Shown here: positions 10,615 to 20,128 of the stretch, piece by piece
How the letters are laid out: every line of letters starts with the position of its first letter
Numbering within the stretch: position 1 is the first letter of the stretch
Assembly: GCA_002946415.1 (NCBI GenBank)
Contig: NJPS01000004.1
Span: 811,001-875,000 of the forward strand
Direction: 5' to 3'
Length of the DNA stretch: 64,000 nucleotides
Source of the DNA: Rutstroemia sp. NJR-2017a BVV2
Taxonomy: Eukaryota > Ascomycota > Leotiomycetes > Helotiales > Rutstroemiaceae
The notes under the pieces: model-generated
Seen by the model: only the letters and a program-made list of their open reading frames with translations
Database searches by the model: none
Told to the model about the DNA's origin: nothing
Made by a program: the position numbers and the translations under genes

Positions 10615-11692
10615 TATTAAAAGTCCAAAAAGTGTTGGGGAGTGCAGCAGCTATGGTACGTGTCCCCCAAACAAATCGCGCCGCCTTAAGATCAGATGTC
10701 GGATTATAAAAAGGTTACAGTAGAGACATGTACAGTATTCCGTACTTGTACAAAATTATGTCCCATACAGGTACCGCTTACTGCCACGGCTCCACGAGTC
10801 GCGTGGTTTGAATGGGTTTCAGTGCCATGAACCTGAACTATGGACTATGAACTATCCCTATCCCAGGCCCCAACTACTAAAGCGCGCTCAATAGCGAACT
10901 ATCAGGTTTCATCGTTGGAGAAAGAAGAGAGATCTTAGGCTTGATCTTCATTTTACCTCATTCCTGGCCAGTGGCCATCTGCTTGATAAGTAACCTTATA
11001 TGCAAAGCTGCTTGGCGCGATTACGTCTCATTCATACTTTAATCGGGGACTTCTGCTCACGAAGCATCTGCTCACAAAAGCATCATGTTCCACATCCCAG
11101 CCAGCATAAACTAAACCACCCAGCCCTACTTGCCATGGAAGCCTCTTCGAATTCGACCCTTAGCTATAATTCAGCCTTACGAAAGCTGAATTATGAGCTA
11201 TAAGCAGGATCAACCTCAGGTAAAGAATCCCGCAGAGAAAAGGCCTCGCGCCATACACGATGTCTCTTTCAACCAAGCTGGCTGTGGGACTCATCCTAGT
11301 TCTCGGCGCTAGATTTGCGTCTGACAGTCGCTGTTGTGAGTAGCCTTCGTTCTGAAATTCAAATCTAAAAAGTATCCGGCATTCCTTCTCGTTCTGTTAT
11401 CTAATCACACGGGGAATGTTCGGTTGTCGAAATTCTCAGATCGGTTTTCAAGTGGGAAGTTGTCAGTCGTTCTTTCCCTTCGAAAGACTGAAGCACGAAC
11501 AGAAAGAAAGGTCAAAATCCCGATGGGGTTGTTCTTTCCTTCAATCGGCACATCAGTGTTGCTGCATTTTGACAGCATTGGCTCGCACCCCTCTCTGCAT
11601 GATGTACACTGTTTTCCCCGACCAAGGTGATTTCGTCCCCAAAATCTTTTCACTCTACAATCTTCGCTCTCTGGTCAATCTCCACTTTAGTC

Positions 11693-13794
11693 ATGATTCG
11701 GGCAAAACCTACCTCTATAGAGCTAGGTCCAAGTGATATCGATGACTATGAGCAAAGAAGAAGGCGACGCAATGCCAAAGCAGGCAATCCTTCACAGGCT
11801 GCTCCGCAACAGAATCAATTGGCTCTACCTATCAGAACTGCAACGCCAAAGAGCAGAATATATGGACCTTCGGTCAATTCAATCCCAAGTAATGATGGAA
11901 GTCATTTAGCAAACCAAACAAATCGACAATCAAGTCTAGCTCACGTCCTACAATCCCCTGCTTCTCCTCTTGATACTCTGGAGACGAAATTGCTCGAGGT
12001 CGCTAAGGTCGACCTCAGTTTTATTGCTTCGTCATCTAGTGGTTCGGACGATTACATTGAGGATGGATATTCCATGTTGGCAGAAGCCTCAGAACTGCAG
12101 GTCGATGAGGATGAGGATGAGACTGGGGATGACGACGAGCTTCTTGAGGAACTTGCCACGCAAAGACTTTCGTCTCCTTTCAAAGACGAATTCCATTACG
12201 GCGGATTCGTTGAAAGCCCCAGCCAAGAAACCAATCATCTAGCCCAGCCTTCCTCGCCATTTGGTATACCCAGCACGGCCCGTTGGAATTGGAACCAAAT
12301 CTTACTGACGCATTAACAGAACCTGATGAGATCTCAACACCTCCTCGTCTCCTTCCTCCATCAACGCAACGATTATACGCTAGGGGAAGACTGCCACGTT
12401 CTCCATTGTTCCTGGCACAAAATGCTTCTAGCTCACCCGAACGACAGCCAACGGCCAGTTTGACGCCTAGAGTCGTGTCTCGCATAGCTACCCATAATAC
12501 TCCTGGCATCATCTTCTCACAGCCAGCTCGACGGCATGGTGTTCATACTATACGCCAGCCGCGTACACTGAGACATCAAACGAACAGCTTCTCGTTTGAT
12601 GACTCTGAGAGATCCAGTGTTGCTTATGAACAGGAACGAGTTTCATCATCATCTACAACCGATAGCATACCACGGCCAACAGAAAGTCTCAATCTTCATC
12701 AGGAATTGCGTGGAAGCTCGTTGCAAAGTTCACGGCAGCCATCACTCTCTACTTCGGCTCACGGTGTGACGGAAACTGAATCCAGCGCGGGCCATCCATC
12801 AAACCACACCGAATATGCACCAGAGGCTGCAGCAGATCAATACTCTGAAGAAGAATCCTCGAATCCTGGCAGTCCAACAATTGAGCAGATTCTCGCATCC
12901 GCGAAATCTTCGGATACTGGCTCTCCACAGCTACCTTTACCTCCACCTTTCTCGACTGTTTCTCGATCGGTCTCACGGGCGGGATCTCTTCCGAGCCCGC
13001 CACGAAGTGGAGGTCATGATAAATTTCCCGAAACAAGCCCCATTAGAAGCCCTTCGGAAAGCCTTCCTCGAAGAGCTCCGAACCCGACAACATCAAGTCC
13101 TGCCAGTCCGCGGACTAGGGAGCATGATCTGACTACTACGTCAAGTCCTTCGGTAAGTAAATCATGATACTTGTCGCCCTTCGCTCGCTGATGGGATTTC
13201 AAGTCCGGTGGCCGTCGGAAACGTACTAGTATCGTGCAAGCAGCCGTACGCATAATGTCAGGCTACAGAGCGCGGTCGCCCTTGCATCGTAGCCCTCCAA
13301 CGACGCGCCCATCTCCGCCTCCCTCCCCGTCACCGCAACGCCGCACACAGCGACGCCCAACCCCAAGGAAAAACAGCGTCCCTGTTTCACGTGCCTACAC
13401 TCCATCAAGGAACTACGCGGTCTACAACGACTCCTTACCTGCTTCATCACAGCCTCAAACACCTGCTCACCTACCTGAAGCTCGCCATCAATCTCGTTAT
13501 CACCCTTCTTACACGGCACCCACAACTCGATCAATGGCACGAACTAGAGGGTTATTTACAGACGACAATCAAACTAGTCGAGGTACCCCATCTCAACAAA
13601 GTGATACCTTGGAGCGAGGCACTTCGCCTGTAGGGTTAACCGACGATGGCTTCCGAGGTTTATATGGTGGTAGAGAAAATGGTGATGAAGAACGGACTTG
13701 GATTGATGGTGTTAGGGCTCGGAATGCCGAAATGCGGACTTGGCAAACTCGGAGGTATCTTGACGACAGCCTCGGCCCAGAAGAGGAGGAGTAG
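11693..13794 (+). CDS. Hypothetical disordered Ser/Pro-rich protein
   Basis: I do not recognise this family. Three exons (11693-12263, 12320-13152, 13204-13794) join in frame through 56- and 51-nt GT-AG introns and give 664 aa. The ATG at 11693 starts MIRAKPTSIELGPSDIDDYE, followed by a basic cluster QRRRRRNAK that could serve nuclear import, an acidic run VDEDEDETGDDDELLEEL, long Ser/Thr/Pro-rich tracts with many SP sites, and a more ordered-looking C-terminus (GFRGLYGGRENGDEERTWIDGVRARNAEMRTW split over about 35 residues). There are no membrane segments. A possible upstream exon at 11260-11335 (starting MSLSTKLAVGLILVL, donor GTGAGT, acceptor at 11690) would stay in frame and add a signal-like N-terminus, but its 355-nt intron is long and such a leader fits this protein poorly. 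Real gene, function unknown; perhaps a phosphorylated nuclear protein. Confidence 0.75.
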
Positions 13795-15077
13795 TTGCTA
13801 GGTATGAAGACAGTGCTGTGCATTTTCTTTTGGTCCTGTCACATGGATTCGATTATCTTGGGGCATGTCATTCATTCTTATCAATTACACCAAGCACATG
13901 TTGTTTGGTCACTATTTATACGATGCATCCGCCACCTGTTCTGGGATCTTCGGATACAGCTTCTCAGGGGCGAAAGGCAATTAATTTGCTGCATAGAGTC
14001 TGCGGATAGGTGGATGATGAACATTCACCCAATTCTCTGCCTCCGAACAACTTAGAGTCTCTGTTTCGTTCATATATTCATTCCGTAGAACTGAAAAAAA
14101 AATCTTTTCCATTGTTATATATTATCAGCTAGCTAGCTAATTTGAGTATCAGATAACATGATGACACAGTAGTCGAACGGCAGTTCAGGGTGGTGAAAGT
14201 CAATTAATCACAAGTGATGAGTGTAAGAGTTGGTGAGTCCGAGCGAGCCGGATTATCAAAGTCGAATCATGTAACCATCCAACCATCAGCAGTGCCGGTG
14301 AGCACACGACACGATTCAAACATACGAAGCGTACGAAATACTTACGAAGTAGGTATATTTCTCTCCCTGGCTCAGCTGACGGCATATATCGTAACCGGAA
14401 TCTGGAGAGCTTTCGGAGGGGTCCACCCAGGGACCTTTTGCTGTGGATATCGATGTTCTCCGTCTGCATCAATAAAAGGATAGCTCTCTGTGCCCTCCAG
14501 TCTACAAGAGTCCAGATCTTCTCCCATCTTCCCTTGCGTCCCAAAATGACGTTTTGGATACATTTTCCCGGAGTCCAACAGACCCTTTCGTCGGTCACTT
14601 GCAAAAATTGCAGTCTTGGGTGTGAAACCTTTTCCCAAAGAGGACTGGACAGGGATGATGAAACAAGGTTGTGGCGCTAAAAGGGCTTAGTGGCTGGAAT
14701 GCTTAATTTTAAGAATCATCGCATGGTACGTCATATCGTGCGTTTTGCTCTGCCATCGAGATTGTGATGGCCTTGAAGACTCCCATTCGGTCTCGTCTCA
14801 ATTGGGTTAGTTTTTTTTGCTGCTGTACTGGTGCAGTTGGGTAAGGGCGAATGCACCTTTTTACTTGTTTGTCGATGATACTTGCTTTTCGTCAAAACTG
14901 TCTTGTGGCGCGGATGTACAGTAGGTAAATAAATACACGAGACTCTCACGCGTCTTTGGGTTGGCATCGCTTGCTGCTGTACCTACTTATAATCGATTGC
15001 GGGCAATTCGAAGCTGAGGAGGATATTATTTTACTCGAAAACCACTGCATTCGACGGGATATCAGGAAGTGCCGGAG
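13795..15077. other. Intergenic 1.3 kb
   Basis: 3' flank of the hypothetical gene and promoter of the glucosyltransferase. It holds a cluster of TACGAA-containing words at about 14320-14352 (including TACGAAGTA at 14343). No RNA gene or credible small ORF was seen. Confidence 0.5.
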
Positions 15078-18000
15078 ATGACGGCTAATAATGGGTCGGC
15101 GACGAACGAGGAGCCGGGGGAACGACCAAGCGTGACGGAGGGGAAACTTGAGGGGATTTCGGAAAATGGGACGGGTAAAGTGGTGGAGGGAGGACAGGCA
15201 ACGGGGTCATTGAGTGGCGAAGAGACGAAACAACCTGCAGTGCCTTCGAGATCGATATCCGATGCGAATCTAATGAACACTGCTCCGACGGATCTGACAC
15301 GGAGCGTAATAGAAGAGGAGCCGAAAGGAGAAGTTTCTACGAACGACATATCACAACCTACGATACCTTTGAGATCACTATCCAGTGCCAAGACACATAC
15401 GCCTCCTGCGGCGGCTGCAAAGCAAATTCTACAAGATGAACGACGGCCTAATCTGAACACGACGAAAGGATGGGCAACAGACAGACCGCAAGGGGGAGCA
15501 AGCCCATTCGCGTTTTCACCGACCATGCGAAGACATGGCACGAATACATCGATGCTCAACGAAGCAATCTGGAACAAGGCGGAGGATGTGCATCCGGATG
15601 ACAGTTCGAGTAGCAGCAGTGAAGACGAAGACCACGCACCAGCTCCGAAGAAGAAGAATTTGATGTCCGGAAAGAAGTTGAACAACTTGAAAAAGGATAC
15701 TGGGGGAAGAGGACAATACAATAGATTCCACGTGAAGAATAACGACTACAGTACTAAGGGCAAGGTGTCCAAAAGGGACGGACGGTTGAACATCAGTGTC
15801 CACGAAACGAGTAATCGAGGGTATCTTGCAAAGGCATTGGGAGCGACCTTCTTCAACAATCTTGATAACAAGAGAGGAAACCAGTCTCCAGAGGCTGCGC
15901 TCGTACAGCATCAAAGAGAGAGATTGTCAAATGAGTCAGAAGCGACACTTGCCCCTAGCGCACCTCGCCCGAAACTGAATATTGTGGTAATGGTTATCGG
16001 TAGCCGTGGTGATATCCAGCCCTTCCTGAAGCTGGGCAAGAATCTCATGGAATATGGGCATAGGGTACGGATTGCGACTCATCCGGCTTTCCGGGACTTC
16101 GTACAGAAAGACTCTGGCCTTGAATTCTTCTCTGTAGGTGGAGATCCAGCCGAACTCATGGCATTCATGGTGAAGAATCCAGGAATGATCCCGAAGATGG
16201 ATACGCTCAAAACAGGAGAAGTCGGACGACGAAGAGCTCAGATGGCGGAGATGTTTGAAGGGTTCTGGCGAGCTTGTATCAATGCTACGGACGAGGAGAG
16301 GGATGTTACGAATCTCAAGATGATGGGCGACAAGGCACCGTTCGTCGCGGATGCTATCATTGCGAATCCTCCTAGTTTCGCACACATCCATTGCGCAGAA
16401 CGACTCGGTATACCATTGCATCTAATGTTTACTTTCCCCTATACGCCCACGCAAGCATTTCCACATCCTCTAGCCAATATCAAGAAGACGAATGTTGATC
16501 CGGGGTATACCAATTTTATGTCATATCCTCTAGTTGAGATGATGACTTGGCAGGGACTCGGTGATCTAGTCAATAATTTTAGAGTCAAAACCTTAGGTTT
16601 AGAACCTGTTTCGACATTGTGGGCACCAGGACAGCTTTATCGTTTGAAAGTCCCTTATACATATCTATGGTCGCCTGGACTGGTACCAAAGCCAAAGGAT
16701 TGGGGACCAGAAATCGATATTGCGGGATTTGTATTCTTGGATCTTGCAGCTACGTTCAAACCACCAGAGGATTTGGTCAAATTCCTGGAGGCAGGAGAGG
16801 CGCCGATTTATATCGGATTTGGGTCTATTGTTGTGGACGACCCAGATAGATTCACGGAGATGATCTTCGAAGCTGTCAAGAAGGCAGGTGTGCGAGCACT
16901 GGTATCGAAAGGATGGGGTGGTTTGGGCGGTGATAATACTCCCGATAATGTCTTCATGCTGGAAAACACACCTCATGACTGGCTGTTTCCAAAAGTCAGA
17001 GCAGTAGTTCACCATGGCGGCGCTGGTACAACGGCGATTGGCTTGAAGTGTGGAAAGCCGACTATGATCGTGCCATTCTTTGGAGATCAACAGTTCTGGG
17101 GATCTATGATTGGCAACGCAGGAGCGGGAGCGCAACCGGTTCCTTATAAGGATCTGACAGCTGATAAACTTGCCGAGGGTATCAAACAGTGTTTGACCGA
17201 CAGCGCACGAGAAGCAGTAGAGAAGATCGCAAAAGATATCGAAGCAGAAGGCGATGGTGCTAAGAATGCCGTCAAGTCATTCCATCGAAGTTTAACCCTC
17301 AGAGGTGAGCATTCCATGCGCTGTTCGATTCTGGAAGATCGTGTAGCAGTATGGAGTATGAAAGGAACGAACCTGCGATTAAGTGCACTGGCTGCTGAAA
17401 TACTAGTCGAGAGGAAGAAGATCACCTGGAAGCAGTTGAGACTTATTAGACATCACGAGTGGAACGATTTCGAGGGTCCAGGTGAACCGGTTACGGGTAT
17501 TGCGACGGCGGCCATGGGCACGGTGACGAATATCGCGACGGGGGTGGGGAGTGTGCCGTTTAAGATTGCGAAGACGGTTAAGAAGAGGAGTATGCATGAG
17601 AAGAAGAAGAGGATGTCGGTTGAGGTGAAAAGGATGTCGGTTGAGACTAAGAGGAGTGGAAATGGGAGGAATTCAATCGCTGATGGTAATTCGAAAAAGA
17701 GTGCTGAAAATCCTAGGCAACAGAATCAAATGAATGGAATTGCTGAAGGACAGGAAAACGGAACCGCCGAAGGAAAAGAACACATTCAACCCCCCACAGC
17801 CGAATCCGACAAGTCAGCCGAAACCCAAGGCCTCAAACCCCCCGGCCCATCCAGCCCCTTCGGAGCCGACCTCTCCAACCACACCACCACCGGCGCGCCC
17901 ACTCGCCAAGGCAGCCGTCCTCCACCCGAAGAGCCCACCCAACCCCAAACCAAAACCACCCCCGACAACGCCTCCCTCCTCTCCTCCGACCCCTCCGAAA

Positions 18001-18830
18001 ACCCTGCCGAAGAAATCGCCCTCGACGTCGGCCTCGGCCTCGGCCGCACCGCCGAAGCCATCGCCCGCGCCCCCATGGACCTCTCCCTCGCGCTCGCGCA
18101 AGGCTTCCACAACGCGCCGCGCCTGTACGGCGACACCACCGTGCGGCGACCCACGCGCATCACGGGGATGAAAAGCGGGCTGAAAGCCGCGGGGGAGGAA
18201 TTTGTCTTTGGGATTTATGACGGCGTGACGGGGTTGGTGGTGCAGCCTTATACGGGGGCGCGGGATCATGGTGCGCTGGGATTTGTGAAAGGGGTGGGGA
18301 TGGGACTTACGGGGTTCGTGTTGAAGGATATTGCGGCGGTGGTGGGGCCGTTTGGGTATACGTTGAAAGGGGTGCATAAGCAGTTGGTGAGGGGGAAGCA
18401 GCCGACGGCGTTTATTAGGAAGGCGAGGATTTTGCAGGGGAGGAGGGATATTTTGGTGTTGGAGAGGGAGGGGAGGGAGAAGGAGAAGAGGGAGGTGTAT
18501 GAGGAGGTTATGCATGGGTGGGAGGTTATTGAGGAGGTGTGGAGGGGGTTGGATGAGGGGGAAGGAGGGATTAAGGGGAGGTGGAAGGGGATGAGGGAGA
18601 GGGGGAGGTGGAAGAAAGGGGGGGCGTTGGAAGGGGTGGGGGTTGCGGAGGAGGCGGTGAAGGTTAAGAGGGAAGGGAGGGGGTTGGAGGGGTTTTTTAG
18701 GGTGAGGAGGAGGGAGATTAGGGAGGCGGAGGGGCCGAGAGAGTCGGTTGTGGGGGAGTTGGAGAGGAGGAAGGAGGGGAGGGGTAGGGAGGAGGGGGAG
18801 GGAAATGTGGGACAAGAAGTCAAGGTTTGA
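15078..18830 (+). CDS. Sterol 3-beta-glucosyltransferase with Vps13-C-like tail
   Basis: UDP-glucose:sterol glucosyltransferase (GT1 family, Chip6/UGT80 type), which transfers glucose to the ergosterol 3-OH at membranes. Single exon, 1250 aa from ATG 15078; the in-frame GTG at 15069 is not a likely start. Residues 1-~295 are disordered and Ser/Thr/Glu-rich. The GT-B N-lobe begins near 298 with VVMVIGSRGDIQPFLKLGK; the nucleotide-sugar site near 643 reads HHGGAGTTAIGLKCGKPT followed by PFFGDQQFWG. Yeast Atg26-type GRAM and PH domains are absent. A low-complexity linker leads to about 977-1110, where IYDGVTGLVVQPYTGARDHG and LGFVKGVGMGLTG resemble the C-terminal segment of Vps13 lipid-transfer proteins. 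The last ~120 residues are Arg/Glu/Gly-rich. The coding strand is C-rich at 17760-18130 and abruptly G-rich after 18180. Enzyme call firm; the Vps13-C likeness rests on motifs. Confidence 0.9.
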   Translation: MTANNGSATNEEPGERPSVTEGKLEGISENGTGKVVEGGQATGSLSGEETKQPAVPSRSISDANLMNTAPTDLTRSVIEEEPKGEVSTNDISQPTIPLRSLSSAKTHTPPAAAAKQILQDERRPNLNTTKGWATDRPQGGASPFAFSPTMRRHGTNTSMLNEAIWNKAEDVHPDDSSSSSSEDEDHAPAPKKKNLMSGKKLNNLKKDTGGRGQYNRFHVKNNDYSTKGKVSKRDGRLNISVHETSNRGYLAKALGATFFNNLDNKRGNQSPEAALVQHQRERLSNESEATLAPSAPRPKLNIVVMVIGSRGDIQPFLKLGKNLMEYGHRVRIATHPAFRDFVQKDSGLEFFSVGGDPAELMAFMVKNPGMIPKMDTLKTGEVGRRRAQMAEMFEGFWRACINATDEERDVTNLKMMGDKAPFVADAIIANPPSFAHIHCAERLGIPLHLMFTFPYTPTQAFPHPLANIKKTNVDPGYTNFMSYPLVEMMTWQGLGDLVNNFRVKTLGLEPVSTLWAPGQLYRLKVPYTYLWSPGLVPKPKDWGPEIDIAGFVFLDLAATFKPPEDLVKFLEAGEAPIYIGFGSIVVDDPDRFTEMIFEAVKKAGVRALVSKGWGGLGGDNTPDNVFMLENTPHDWLFPKVRAVVHHGGAGTTAIGLKCGKPTMIVPFFGDQQFWGSMIGNAGAGAQPVPYKDLTADKLAEGIKQCLTDSAREAVEKIAKDIEAEGDGAKNAVKSFHRSLTLRGEHSMRCSILEDRVAVWSMKGTNLRLSALAAEILVERKKITWKQLRLIRHHEWNDFEGPGEPVTGIATAAMGTVTNIATGVGSVPFKIAKTVKKRSMHEKKKRMSVEVKRMSVETKRSGNGRNSIADGNSKKSAENPRQQNQMNGIAEGQENGTAEGKEHIQPPTAESDKSAETQGLKPPGPSSPFGADLSNHTTTGAPTRQGSRPPPEEPTQPQTKTTPDNASLLSSDPSENPAEEIALDVGLGLGRTAEAIARAPMDLSLALAQGFHNAPRLYGDTTVRRPTRITGMKSGLKAAGEEFVFGIYDGVTGLVVQPYTGARDHGALGFVKGVGMGLTGFVLKDIAAVVGPFGYTLKGVHKQLVRGKQPTAFIRKARILQGRRDILVLEREGREKEKREVYEEVMHGWEVIEEVWRGLDEGEGGIKGRWKGMRERGRWKKGGALEGVGVAEEAVKVKREGRGLEGFFRVRRREIREAEGPRESVVGELERRKEGRGREEGEGNVGQEVKV

Positions 18831-20128
18831 TAGATGGATGATTGATGTCTGTTGGTTTATCTGCATGATCGGCGTTCGTTGTGGGTATGCACATACATGA
18901 AGGAACGAAGGAACGCAACAATCGAGATTCTTCCACGTTGTCTTTGAGCGCGGCGTTTCTGGTTGGGAATGAATACACAGAGCTGGTAGAGGGAAGCAAG
19001 TATATATATAGATAGATACACAGAGAGAGGTCCACAAAGGGATACAAAGAGATACATATAGAGAGATACACAGAGAGAGATTCAGAGGGAGAAGAGATCA
19101 CTAGCGAGATAGCTGGTGTTAATATTAGTATTAGATAGCTATAAGCGCAAATACAAGTAATGAGTAATACATTATATCACATCATATCACATCATGTCAT
19201 AATTATGACTATCTACTCACTCAAGCAAGTAATGATATATACATACTTTATATAATCTTAACGTTCATGAAATTCGCGGATTGGTGTAGTGTGGATGAAT
19301 ATATATATGGGTTAACCTGAATAAGTGAAGGAGCGAAAGTACATCATCTCTGTTTTCGTGTGTTGAAGTATATGAGATGACGGGATCTCGTCTCTTTTGA
19401 GAAACAGAGCGGTTGAGATGGGGGTGGCGGATAGGGGAGAAGCGAGATGGGAAGATGGTGGTGGTCTTTGTTCAAATCATATAATAACCATATATATAGA
19501 CAGATAGATAGATGAATCAGTCGGTCATCGACTTAGTAGACGGGACTGTACTGGGCTGCACAGTAGTTGTCAATTAAAGGAAGCGGGAGGGAGATGGAGA
19601 CGGAGACGGTATATGGTTAGATGTAGACGCAGATATAGATGTAGGAAGAAGAGGAGGAGGAGATGAGAAGCTCAGTGAGTGATTTAATATAGGCGAGGGC
19701 GCGGAAATAGAGCGCATAAAATAAAGGAAAGAAGAACAAGAAAATACTGGCCGCAAGTGATGAAGGAATATAAGTGAAGGGAGGATTAAGTGAGTACGTG
19801 GGTGAAGGTGAGTGGAGTTAAGTGGGTGGGAAATATTTTCTGAGGATAATTATTGCGTTTGCAGTCGCCGATTAGAGAGAGATAGAGAGAGGAAGGGAGG
19901 AAATAGATAGTCAATCAATCCATTATAAAGGTAAGTTTGAGATATATACTTATGTTCCATTCAATATGTTCAAAACACGCTAAGCTATGCGACTCCATAC
20001 CAATGCATACCCATTCCGTCATTTACATATATATAATATTCCCAATCCCTCATCCCTCGTGCCGCATATCAAATATCAACACCCCTTTAATCCCTCCTAT
20101 CAACACCCCATCCATCCACCCCTACTAT
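18831..20128. other. Intergenic between convergent genes, purine-rich simple repeats
   Basis: 1.3 kb between the 3' ends of the glucosyltransferase and the flavoprotein/repeat gene. It is AT- and purine-rich with GATACA/GAGA units (19001-19085), GATA runs near 19500-19515 and CATATCA repeats near 19175-19200. No gene seen. Confidence 0.55.
19001..19085 (+). repeat. Imperfect GATACA/GAGAGA repeat
   Basis: Alternating GATACA(CAGAGAGAG) and GATACA(AAGAGATACATATAGAGA) units just downstream of the glucosyltransferase stop. Confidence 0.7.

Larger units (their letters stand above)
9191..11692. other. Intergenic 2.5 kb with several simple repeats
   Basis: Divergent upstream region shared by the PDK1 gene and the hypothetical gene at 11693. 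It contains a GGTAAT-like array, a CTGG/CTGT minisatellite and an 18-bp palindrome (listed separately). A short frame at 11260-11335 with a signal-like hydrophobic start could be an alternative first exon of the downstream gene; otherwise nothing here looks coding. Confidence 0.5.

Noticed and set aside
15062..15721. 219-aa minus-strand open frame opposite the glucosyltransferase N-terminus
   Set aside because: Shadow of the Ser/Glu-rich disordered N-terminus; no family likeness and would overlap the real gene's start.
17814..19037. 407-aa minus-strand open frame opposite the glucosyltransferase 3' end
   Set aside because: Pro/Leu/His-rich low complexity, the mirror of G-rich coding sequence of a firmly identified gene on the other strand.
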